Assembly (NCBI GenBank): GCA_964613675.1
Contig: CAZTIH010000140.1
Coordinates: 1-6,351, forward strand
Direction of reading: 5' to 3'
Length of the DNA stretch: 6,351 nt
Origin: DAIUCA01 sp964613675
GTDB taxonomy: Bacteria > Pseudomonadota > Gammaproteobacteria > Competibacterales > Competibacteraceae
Position 1 is the stretch's first letter, and every line of letters starts with the position of its first letter. Both the position numbers and the translations under genes were made by a program. The notes beneath the pieces were generated by a model, which was not told where the DNA came from, did not search any database, and saw only the letters and a program-made list of their open reading frames with translations. This document shows positions 1 to 5,626 of this stretch, in pieces.

Positions 1-808
1 AAATGACAAGGGGTAATTGCCATATGAAGCCAGCACCAGGAAGATCAAAAGGCCACCTCGTTAAACGCTCTAGTGCCGAGAAAAACTGAGCCAAAGATTG
101 GGCTTTTAGGTGTTGATGTTCTGGAACAACTGGCGTTGCGTACACCAGCGCACCGACAACCAGTAGATAGAACATCAAAAGTTTGAGATGTCGCCAGCAA
201 CGATCCGGCTCAGTCAAAGAGCGATAAGTCAGAACAGGCAAAACAGCAATTACCGCCAACACCCCTGATCCGAGGGCAAAATAAGCACAGATCGCCAGCA
301 GTACACCCCAAATCCACTGCTCATAGGTCAACAGAAATAGAGTTGAGAATAACAACAAGAAGTAGAATTGAGACTGAAACCCCCAAAGTATATTCTCGTA
401 AGCTATCGGAAGGGCGAATCCGACAAGCGTGATTCCGAAAACAAAAGGATTCCAGCCAATAATTCGGTATTGCAGTTTGAGAATTGCTATCAGACAAATC
501 GAGAAAATCAGGGCGTTCACAGTCATCTGCAGCATCGGATCCCAAATGCGCTGGTTGCCTTCAAACAAACTGATTAACAGCAACCGTGTCCAGAAAATGC
601 GGTGTTCGAAATGAGGCTCAAACCAACTGGAAAATGAAAGTTGATGATTCAGCCATAGGTGGATGAAAAGCCCCTCGCGATTCCACTGATCCCAAAAAGG
701 AATCGACACCCCAAATTGCTCGATCGCCAACCAGTGGCTCGCCGTCACGATCAACGCCCCACACCAGCAAGCAACGGAGAATTTTGGAAATTTTTGTTTC
801 TGATTCAT
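1..808 (-). CDS. Partial multi-pass membrane protein, GT-C glycosyltransferase-like (N-terminal 269 residues)
   Basis: The minus strand is open from an ATG at 808 to the left edge, giving 269 codons with no stop; the C-terminus lies outside the window. An in-frame TAG lies about ten codons upstream with no other start between, so this start is well fixed, although only a weak GAG-type ribosome site is visible. Hydrophobic, probably membrane-spanning stretches lie near residues 12-29, 95-111, 121-137, 147-161, 166-192 and 208-224. The first large loop carries PFWDQW (37-42) and HFEHRIFWTRL (66-76), and ENILWGFQSQF lies at 138-148. From memory, this DQW / EHR / WGFQ set recurs in uncharacterised bacterial membrane proteins resembling GT-C glycosyltransferases, which use polyprenyl-linked sugars and have an acidic residue in the first periplasmic loop. 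Glycosyl transfer is therefore an inference; the substrate is unknown. It could also be a non-enzymatic polytopic protein. Confidence 0.82.
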   Translation of the reverse strand, partial: MNQKQKFPKFSVACWCGALIVTASHWLAIEQFGVSIPFWDQWNREGLFIHLWLNHQLSFSSWFEPHFEHRIFWTRLLLISLFEGNQRIWDPMLQMTVNALIFSICLIAILKLQYRIIGWNPFVFGITLVGFALPIAYENILWGFQSQFYFLLLFSTLFLLTYEQWIWGVLLAICAYFALGSGVLAVIAVLPVLTYRSLTEPDRCWRHLKLLMFYLLVVGALVYATPVVPEHQHLKAQSLAQFFSALERLTRWPFDLPGAGFIWQLPLVI

Positions 809-840
809 GAACTTATCTCGTGGTGATGAGGGGAAGCGCT

Positions 841-917
841 ATTGACATCCTCCCCGCCCTGAAGGACGGGGCTTATCGTGCATTTAGCTCAAGCGGACGA
901 ATACTCTCGTTAGCCAG
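841..917 (-). mobile_element. Remnant right end of an IS200/IS605 (IS1341-like) element
   Basis: Read on the minus strand, the segment has a GC-rich hairpin (stem arms 871-864 and 859-852, four-base loop) followed by AGGATGTCAAT. This closely resembles the subterminal hairpin and tail that I associate with right ends of IS200/IS605-family elements carrying only tnpB. In minus-strand RNA the stem is eight continuous pairs with one U-G wobble; in the opposite orientation that position is a C-A mismatch, which favours the minus-strand reading. The full element is absent: no tnpA, no tnpB body and no recognisable left end, since an unrelated lipoprotein gene begins within about 40 bp. It is best read as a scar of an old insertion. 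In intact elements this end also encodes the 3' part of the guide RNA used by TnpB; whether any such RNA is made here is unknown. Confidence 0.6.
873..917 (-). pseudogene. Possible last codons of a tnpB gene
   Basis: On the minus strand the frame reads LANESIRPLELNAR and then a TAA whose end lies two bases from the hairpin of the presumed IS200/IS605 right end. In such elements tnpB normally ends just before this hairpin, so position and orientation fit a C-terminal tail. A TAG sits directly upstream in the same frame (918-920) and the rest of the gene is missing, so no functional protein is possible. The link to TnpB rests on context; the 14 residues are too few to prove homology. Confidence 0.35.
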
Positions 918-953
918 CTAAAGTTAAAGCTGTAGGGCGAGATGTTGAGGAAC

Positions 954-1265
954 TTAACAGCGTTTTTGATCGGCGATTTTCATTAGATGTTGCCGACGGT
1001 CTCGTGCAGCTTTAATTGCTTCTTCTGTATTAGCGTAGGTTGCCAAAAGAGCTGGCCAGAAAAGCACTACTGCCGCAACATTCTTTCCCGTCACCGACCG
1101 ATCTTTTTGAGCATCATTTTCAAACCGATTAGCTTCTTCAATTTCAATTTTTAGTTGTCGACAAGAGAGTCGGTCATCTCCGATTTGACGGGTGTCCACC
1201 ACCGTGGGCGTTGCACAGCCCCCCGTTAGCGCTGCCAAAAATCCTACTGCGATTAAGTGCTTCAT
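954..1265 (-). CDS. Small lipoprotein of unknown function
   Basis: This encodes 103 residues. The ATG at 1265 follows a good ribosome site, GAGGAT at 1277-1272, six bases upstream. The N-terminus is a short lipoprotein signal peptide: K at residue 3, a hydrophobic core (LIAVGFLAAL) and TGGC with the lipid-accepting cysteine at residue 17. The lipobox is slightly unusual, with Thr rather than Leu or Val at -3. The mature part is predicted periplasmic and membrane-anchored. It has a charged segment (residues 36-58), a hydrophobic stretch NVAAVVLFWPALLATYAN (62-79), then a basic, probably helical end (82-103). C35 and the terminal C103 could form a disulfide. Similar short lipoproteins with a central WPALL-type hydrophobic segment occur in gammaproteobacteria without assigned function, as far as I recall. 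The gene stands alone between the transposon scar and a 290-bp gap, with no partner to suggest a role. Confidence 0.78.
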   Translation of the reverse strand: MKHLIAVGFLAALTGGCATPTVVDTRQIGDDRLSCRQLKIEIEEANRFENDAQKDRSVTGKNVAAVVLFWPALLATYANTEEAIKAARDRRQHLMKIADQKRC

Positions 1266-1432
1266 TATTTCATCCTCAATTATGATTTAAACGGGCGTCT
1301 ATCCAGTGAGTTATTAGTAAAACTACGAAAAACTTTATTCTCTAAGCTGGTTTTAAACGGAACTTATTCAGTTTTTCATAAACGCAATTTACATACAACG
1401 CTTAAATCCGAGAGATCACTTGCAGGCATTTA

Positions 1433-1474
1433 GTTTAGGAGATGATATGCGATTAGCGTGATGGCATCCTAAAC
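1433..1474. repeat. Inverted repeat GTTTAGGA / TCCTAAAC
   Basis: The arms 1433-1440 and 1467-1474 are perfect eight-base complements. The pairing extends by two bases (TG with CA) if a two-base GA bulge is allowed on the left arm, leaving a loop of about 22 bases. There is no U-run, so it does not look like an intrinsic terminator. It could be an operator, the folded end of a small mobile or repetitive element, or chance. It overlaps the end of the open stretch at 1453-1587. Confidence 0.35.
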
Positions 1475-1587
1475 CCCAAGCGAATACTCACCGTCAGGTA
1501 TCGACGCAAGAAAAACACAATCTCTTCTTCAGAACTAAACTGTCGTTCTGCCCCATCAGCGCATCGGTTTCTGCCCGATAAACTGGA
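1453..1587 (-). other. Protein-like open stretch without a start; possible gene remnant
   Basis: On the minus strand a frame is open for 44 codons after a TGA at 1590-1588 and ends at TAA (1455-1453). Its second half reads SEEEIVFFLRRYLTVSIRLG and continues FRMPSR, an amphipathic pattern that looks more like coding sequence than random translation. The first part overlaps the 3' end of the methyltransferase gene in another frame. No ATG precedes the protein-like part and no ribosome site is visible, so it is not called as a gene. It may be the tail of a decayed gene or a chance frame; I do not recognise the family. Confidence 0.2.
1530..1550 (-). terminator. Weak hairpin after the methyltransferase gene
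   Basis: CAGAAC (1530-1535) and GTTCTG (1545-1550) form a six-base stem with a nine-base loop, starting five bases past the methyltransferase stop codon on the minus strand. It is placed like a terminator, but the stem is short and the nearest T-run (TGTGTTTTTC on the minus strand) comes roughly 15 bases later, so termination here is uncertain. Confidence 0.22.
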
Positions 1588-2170
1588 TCACAAACGCCAT
1601 ACCCGTATGACCTTCCCCTTCAGAGACATCTCGTTCCACCTCACGCAACAGCAAGGGTTCGAGATGCGGAAATTCACGGCGAACCTTCTCAAGGGTCATC
1701 AGCATGTCGAGATCTTTAGGCCCCCCCGAATCCCGAGTTAATTGGTTTTCTGAATACGCCTCCAATATCAGAATCCCGTTGGGTTTCAGAGATTGCTCGA
1801 CCAATGGATAAAGTCGATGTCGAATTTCACTCGGCAAATGGGCCGAAATTGACACTACCCCCCCATAAAAAGCCGTTTTTGGTTCGTAAATCGCCAAGTC
1901 GGCCACTACAGTGGTGAGGGTCACATTTTGAGATTTCGCCAATTTCTGGGCCTTCTCCAGCGCAACAGCGGATAAATCGACTCCGACAACTTCTAGTCCC
2001 CGAGAGGCGAGAAAAACCCCGTTGCGGCCCTCGCCTTCTGAAAGCGATAGAATCGGCCCCTTAAGAAGGCCCCAATGTTCTGCGAGAAAGGTGTTGGGAT
2101 GAATGCCGTACAGATAGTCTGGACGGTTGTAGCGCGTGTCCCAAAAGGACGATTCAGAGAGAGTAGCCAT
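1556..2170 (-). CDS. Class I SAM-dependent methyltransferase, substrate unknown
   Basis: This encodes 204 residues with a Rossmann-type methyltransferase fold. The AdoMet-binding loop is ILSLSEGEGRN (40-50), the acidic residue at the end of strand 2 is D65 in VVGVDLS, the next conserved acidic position is D91 in VVADL, and the post-motif strand is LKPNGILILEAY (129-139). FWDTRYNRPDYLYGIHPNTFL near the start and the later HLP and SGGP elements are typical of a family of about 200-residue cytoplasmic enzymes in proteobacteria and cyanobacteria, often annotated only as methyltransferase or TehB-like. The start MATLSESSFW (2170) fits that family's length; the frame is open upstream to 2251, but those 27 residues are Arg-rich and unlike the family. 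No clear ribosome site precedes 2170. It is divergent from leuC across 134 bp, so the two may share regulatory DNA. The substrate cannot be told; a specific link to leucine synthesis is not supported. Confidence 0.85.
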   Translation of the reverse strand: MATLSESSFWDTRYNRPDYLYGIHPNTFLAEHWGLLKGPILSLSEGEGRNGVFLASRGLEVVGVDLSAVALEKAQKLAKSQNVTLTTVVADLAIYEPKTAFYGGVVSISAHLPSEIRHRLYPLVEQSLKPNGILILEAYSENQLTRDSGGPKDLDMLMTLEKVRREFPHLEPLLLREVERDVSEGEGHTGMAFVIQFIGQKPMR

Positions 2171-2304
2171 GTCGTGAACGGGTATTTGAGAAAGCGGAAA
2201 GTTTACACCGCCCCTCGTCTCTCCACGCCGCCACCGCATTCGTGCGCCCAAAAATATCGGTTATCCTGAACCTTCTCATTTATTTCGCTGTAGTGATTGC
2301 CGCA
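2171..2304. promoter_or_regulatory. Divergent intergenic region between the methyltransferase gene and leuC
   Basis: This 134-bp gap must contain the start signals for the leuCDB transcript on the plus strand and probably those of the methyltransferase on the minus strand. The best -10-like element for leuC is TATCCT at 2262-2267, without a matching -35, so no promoter is asserted. There is no terminator-like hairpin with a T-run, hence no sign of classical attenuation. The 21 codons before the leuC ATG are in frame with it, open, and unusually rich in Leu, Ile and Val (see findings). Confidence 0.4.
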
Positions 2305-3708
2305 ATGGCCAAACAAACCCTTTACGACAAGTTGTGGAATAGCCACCTCATCATCACCCCCCCAGACAGTCCCGCGCTGCTCTACATCGACCGCCATCTC
2401 GTTCACGAAGTCACCTCCCCCCAAGCCTTCGAGGGCCTCAAACTCGCCCAACGACAGCCCTGGCGCGTGGATTCCATGTTAGCGGTCGCCGATCACAATG
2501 TCCCAACCACCGACCGCCGTTTGGGAATCGCCGACCCGGTGTCCAAAATCCAAGTCGAAACCCTGTCGGCCAACTGTCGCACCTGGGGAATCCAACTCTT
2601 CGATATGAATGACGTACGTCAAGGCATCGTCCATGTCATCGGCCCCGAACAGGGCGCCACCCTCCCCGGCATGACCATCGTCTGTGGCGACTCCCACACC
2701 GCCACCCACGGCGCCTTCGCGGCATTAGCGTTCGGCATCGGCACCTCAGAAGTCGAACACGTCATGGCGACCCAATGCCTGTGGATGCGCAAAGCCAAAT
2801 CGCTGCTCATCCGCGTTGACGGTTCCCTTGGCACGGGCGTGACCGCAAAAGATGTCGCGCTTTACATCATCGGGCAGATAGGTACCGCCGGCGGCACGGG
2901 CTATGCCATTGAATTTGCAGGGGAAGCTATTCAAAGCCTGTCTATGGAAGGCCGCATGACGCTGTGTAACATGGCGATTGAGGCCGGAGCCCGTTCCGGA
3001 TTGGTGGCGGTTGACGACAAAACGCTCGAATTTTTACGGGACCGCCCCATGAGTCCCAAGGGCGCGGGGTGGGAACAGGCCGTCACTTACTGGCGCACCC
3101 TCGTGAGCGACGACGATGCGGAGTTCGACCGCGTGGTGACCTTGAACGCGACCGACATTGCACCTCAAGTGTCGTGGGGAACGAGTCCCGAACAGGTGTG
3201 TCCGGTCACTGCGACCGTGCCCGATCCCGCCCATTTCCCCGATGACACCCAACGCACTTCCGCAATCAATGCGTTGAAATACATGGATTTAGCGCCCAAT
3301 ACCCCCCTTACGGCGATTCATATAGATCGCGTGTTTATCGGCTCCTGCACCAATGGACGACTCGAAGATTTGCGGGCCGCTGCCGCCGTCATTCGCGGCC
3401 GTAAAGTTGCGGCGAATGTCAAGCAAGCGCTGGTGGTACCCGGCTCGGGATTAGTCAAACAGCAGGCCGAGGCCGAGGGCATCGCCCAAGTGTTTATCGA
3501 CGCGGGGTTTGAATGGCGGGAACCGGGGTGCTCGATGTGTTTAGCCATGAACGCGGATCGTCTATTGCCCGGTGAACGGTGTGCCGCGACCTCCAATCGC
3601 AATTTTGAGGGCCGACAGGGCAAAGGTGGACGTACCCATTTAGTCAGTCCGGCCATGGCGGCGGCGTCGGCGATTTTCGGTCATTTTGTCGATGTGAGGC
3701 ATTGTTAA
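2305..3708 (+). CDS. leuC: 3-isopropylmalate dehydratase (isopropylmalate isomerase) large subunit
   Basis: LeuC pairs with LeuD to isomerise 2-isopropylmalate to 3-isopropylmalate in cytoplasmic leucine synthesis. The 467 residues match the usual length of the bacterial LeuC. Aconitase-family landmarks are intact: DRHLVHEVTSPQAF (29-42), CGDSHTATHGAF (127-138) with GIGTSEVEHV following, and the [4Fe-4S] ligands C348 in GSCTNGR plus C409 and C412 in PGCSMCLAMN. The C-terminal NRNFEGRQGKGGRTHLVSPAM signature is also present. The chosen start, MAKQTLYDKLW at 2305, matches the family N-terminus. A GTG at 2242 would add a 21-residue hydrophobic extension not known in LeuC. The ribosome site is poor. 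leuD begins 3 bp after the stop, so the two subunits are cotranscribed and probably translationally coupled. The enzyme is expected to be oxygen-sensitive through its cluster. Confidence 0.97.
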   Translation: MAKQTLYDKLWNSHLIITPPDSPALLYIDRHLVHEVTSPQAFEGLKLAQRQPWRVDSMLAVADHNVPTTDRRLGIADPVSKIQVETLSANCRTWGIQLFDMNDVRQGIVHVIGPEQGATLPGMTIVCGDSHTATHGAFAALAFGIGTSEVEHVMATQCLWMRKAKSLLIRVDGSLGTGVTAKDVALYIIGQIGTAGGTGYAIEFAGEAIQSLSMEGRMTLCNMAIEAGARSGLVAVDDKTLEFLRDRPMSPKGAGWEQAVTYWRTLVSDDDAEFDRVVTLNATDIAPQVSWGTSPEQVCPVTATVPDPAHFPDDTQRTSAINALKYMDLAPNTPLTAIHIDRVFIGSCTNGRLEDLRAAAAVIRGRKVAANVKQALVVPGSGLVKQQAEAEGIAQVFIDAGFEWREPGCSMCLAMNADRLLPGERCAATSNRNFEGRQGKGGRTHLVSPAMAAASAIFGHFVDVRHC

Positions 3709-3711
3709 TCC

Positions 3712-4359
3712 ATGAACCCGTTTACCCTTCACACAGGCCTCGTTGCGCCCCTCGATCGCGCCCACGTAGACACCGATGCGATCATTCCCAAACAATTTCT
3801 GAAGTCGATCCGAAAGAGCGGTTTTGGGCCGTATCTCTTTGATGAATGGCGTTATTTAGATCATGGCGAACCCGATCAAGATTGCACGCATCGTCCGCGA
3901 AATGACGCCTTTGTGCTCAACCAACCCAAGTTTCAAGGGGCAACGATTTTGTTGACGCGGGAAAATTTCGGCTGTGGTTCGAGTCGAGAACACGCGGTGT
4001 GGGCGCTGACCGACTATGGATTCCGAGCCGTGATTGCGCCGAGCTTTGCCGATATTTTCTACAACAATTGCTTCAAAAACGGCTTGTTGCCCATCACCCT
4101 GGCTCCCCAGGAAATCGACGAACTCTTTGCCCAAATTCGTCACGCTAATCGCTACGAATTACACATCGACTTAGTCAAACAACAGGTCGTTTTGCCCAAC
4201 GAACAGGTTTTCACCTTTGACATTGAAGCGGTTCGCAAAGAGCGGTTGTTAGCTGGATTGGACGATATTGGCATTACGCTCAAATATGCGGATCAAATTC
4301 GGGCATTTGAATTAGCCCGTCGTGAACAGCATCCCTGGTTATTCCACCCCCCAGCTTAA
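3712..4359 (+). CDS. leuD: 3-isopropylmalate dehydratase small subunit
   Basis: LeuD supplies the swivelling aconitase C-terminal-like domain that completes the isomerase active site with LeuC. The 215 residues are in the range of the longer, proteobacterial LeuD form. Visible signatures are VDTDAIIPKQFLK (19-31), which begins the conserved core, NFGCGSSREHA (85-95), the substrate-side loop, and IAPSFADIFYNNCFKNGLLP (108-127). The start lies 3 bp past the leuC stop; a GAGG (3696-3699) inside the leuC end is the likely ribosome site, at a rather long 12-base spacing, which fits translational coupling. leuB follows 13 bp downstream. Nothing is missing or disrupted. Confidence 0.97.
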   Translation: MNPFTLHTGLVAPLDRAHVDTDAIIPKQFLKSIRKSGFGPYLFDEWRYLDHGEPDQDCTHRPRNDAFVLNQPKFQGATILLTRENFGCGSSREHAVWALTDYGFRAVIAPSFADIFYNNCFKNGLLPITLAPQEIDELFAQIRHANRYELHIDLVKQQVVLPNEQVFTFDIEAVRKERLLAGLDDIGITLKYADQIRAFELARREQHPWLFHPPA

Positions 4360-4372
4360 TTAGAGCCTTTCA

Positions 4373-5449
4373 ATGACCTGCAAACGCATTTTACTCTTAC
4401 CCGGCGACGGGATTGGCCCCGAAATCATCGGCGCGACGGAAGTGGTTTTACAGCGCCTGTGTCGCGATTTTGGGTTGGCGGTGGAAATCGACTCGGCGTT
4501 GCTGGGTGGATGCGCCGTGGACGCAACAGGTGAACCGTATCCCCCCGAAACCCGCGCCAAAGCTCACGCTGCCGATGCGATTTTACTCGGTGCCGTAGGG
4601 GGGCCAAAGTACGACACTCTGCCGCGTCCTCAGCGTCCCGAACGCGGTTTATTGGCCATTCGTCAAGATTTGGATTTATTCGCCAATCTCCGACCTGCCC
4701 GCGTCTATCCCCAACTCGTCGAGGCGTCGCCTTTGAAACCCGAACTCGTCAGGGATTTGGATATTTTGATTGTGCGAGAATTGACGGGAGACATTTATTT
4801 TGGGGAACCTCGCGGCATCGAATTACGCAATGGAGAGCGCGTCGGATTCAACACGATGATTTACGCAGAACGCGAAATTCGACGCATTGCCAAAGTCGCG
4901 TTTGAGGCGGCGACCTTGCGGCGGCAAAAGGTGTGTTCGGTGGATAAAATGAATGTCCTCGAAGCGACCCAATTATGGCGCGAAGTGGTGATCGACGAAC
5001 ACAAAAACTATCCCCACATTACGCTTGAACATTTGCTCGTCGATAATGCGGCGATGCAGCTCATTCGTGCGCCTAAACAATTCGATGTCATCGTCACGGG
5101 GAATATGTTTGGCGACATCCTATCCGACGAAGCCAGCCAACTGACGGGATCCATTGGGTTACTGCCCTCGGCATCGCTGAATGGGAGCGGCAAGGGGTTG
5201 TACGAACCCATTCACGGTTCCGCCCCCGACATCGCGGGTCAACAGATCGCCAATCCCTTAGCCACGGTGCTTTCGCTGTCGATGATGTTGCGTTACAGCC
5301 TCCAACGCGCGGATTTAGCAGACAAAATCGAGATTGCGGTTCAAAGCGTGCTCGATGCGGGTCACCGCACCCGCGACCTCTGTTCGCCCCCTCATCCCTA
5401 CTGCTCGACGGCGGAGATGGGGCAGGCCGTTGCGGACGCGTTAATTTGA
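4373..5449 (+). CDS. leuB: 3-isopropylmalate dehydrogenase
   Basis: LeuB oxidises and decarboxylates 3-isopropylmalate with NAD+ to 2-ketoisocaproate, which is then transaminated to leucine; it acts as a cytoplasmic dimer. The 358 residues match the family length. The N-terminus RILLLPGDGIGPEI and the glycine-rich LLGAVGGPKYD (71-81) are typical. Substrate and metal residues can be aligned by pattern: R97, R107 and R135 bind isopropylmalate, Y142 and K192 are catalytic, and D224, D248 and D252 bind the divalent metal (D248 and D252 in GNMFGDILSDEASQLTGS). The NAD-binding loop is GLYEPIHGSAPDIAG (275-289). These assignments come from knowledge of the family. The start at 4373 is 13 bp after leuD with only a weak ribosome site, so expression is probably as the third gene of the leuCDB operon. 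All key residues are present. Confidence 0.97.
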   Translation: MTCKRILLLPGDGIGPEIIGATEVVLQRLCRDFGLAVEIDSALLGGCAVDATGEPYPPETRAKAHAADAILLGAVGGPKYDTLPRPQRPERGLLAIRQDLDLFANLRPARVYPQLVEASPLKPELVRDLDILIVRELTGDIYFGEPRGIELRNGERVGFNTMIYAEREIRRIAKVAFEAATLRRQKVCSVDKMNVLEATQLWREVVIDEHKNYPHITLEHLLVDNAAMQLIRAPKQFDVIVTGNMFGDILSDEASQLTGSIGLLPSASLNGSGKGLYEPIHGSAPDIAGQQIANPLATVLSLSMMLRYSLQRADLADKIEIAVQSVLDAGHRTRDLCSPPHPYCSTAEMGQAVADALI

Positions 5450-5511
5450 GATCGACCGCTCGCTGTCATCAATAGGACATCTCAGTTGGAAACCACCCGC
5501 TTTGGGGAGAT

Positions 5512-5551
5512 AATCGCGTTGGGGCGGGAGGTAACTTCTTCACACGCGATT
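5512..5551. repeat. Inverted repeat AATCGCGT / ACGCGATT
   Basis: The arms 5512-5519 and 5544-5551 are perfect eight-base complements separated by 24 bases. The repeat lies 62 bp after the leuB stop. It may form the 3' hairpin of the leuCDB transcript or serve as a protein site upstream of asd, but there is no T-run to make it an intrinsic terminator. Confidence 0.35.
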
Positions 5552-5582
5552 TCACACCCATAGCGGCGCGAGTGAAAACCGA

Positions 5583-5609
5583 TAGGTCACTAACCTAACC
5601 CCCTACAAT
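5583..5609 (+). promoter_or_regulatory. Putative asd promoter with overlapping palindrome
   Basis: TACAAT at 5604-5609 matches five of six bases of the sigma-70 -10 box and ends 17 bases before the asd ATG. No good -35 box is found at the usual spacing. Just upstream is TAGGTCACTAACCTA (5583-5597), a five-base inverted repeat around a five-base centre, where a regulator could sit between the -35 and -10 positions. With the weak -35 this suggests an activated or regulated promoter, but the palindrome is short and may be chance. Confidence 0.35.
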
Positions 5610-5626
5610 CACAACAAAAGAGCAAA

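Larger units (their letters stand above)
1266..1555. other. Intergenic region with inverted repeats, no clear gene
   Basis: This 290-bp AT-rich stretch lies between two minus-strand genes. It must hold the lipoprotein promoter (probably the 1279-1400 part), but I see no convincing -35/-10 pair; CATAAT at 1284-1279 on the minus strand lies too close to the ribosome site to be its -10 box. It also holds an eight-base inverted repeat with a bulged extension (1433-1474), a small hairpin just after the methyltransferase stop (1530-1550) and the lower part of a protein-like open stretch. These are listed separately. No tRNA, riboswitch or CRISPR-like pattern was seen. Confidence 0.5.
5450..5626 (+). 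other. Intergenic region between leuB and asd
   Basis: This 177-bp gap is far longer than the spacings within the leu genes and suggests that asd has its own promoter. It contains an eight-base inverted repeat (5512-5551) and, near asd, a small palindrome next to a TACAAT box (5583-5609). No intrinsic terminator with a T-run is visible after leuB, so read-through from the leu operon cannot be excluded. If the TACAAT promoter is used the leader is under 20 bases, too short for a lysine riboswitch, and I see none. Confidence 0.45.

Noticed and set aside
321..614. Short frames within the left-edge region, on both strands
   Set aside because: They lie inside the long, open, membrane-protein frame of the minus strand, whose translation is far more protein-like.
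852..871. The GC-rich hairpin as an intrinsic terminator of the lipoprotein gene
   Set aside because: No U-run follows on the minus strand, and the surrounding bases fit an IS200/IS605 right end better.
1327..1377. Inverted repeat GAAAAACT / AGTTTTTC
   Set aside because: The arms are AT-rich, separated by 35 bases and do not extend; this is expected by chance in such sequence.
1556..2251. Longer methyltransferase starting at 2251
   Set aside because: The additional 27 residues are Arg/Gly-rich and unlike this family, whose members begin just before the FW...RY motif found after 2170.
3318..3656. 112-codon minus-strand frame within leuC
   Set aside because: It is antisense to the conserved iron-sulfur part of leuC and reflects the codon bias of that gene; no start signal or protein-like character supports it.
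2242..3708. Longer leuC starting at GTG 2242 with a hydrophobic N-terminal extension
   Set aside because: LeuC is cytoplasmic and its family N-terminus matches MAKQTLYDKLW at 2305; the extra 21 residues have no counterpart that I know.
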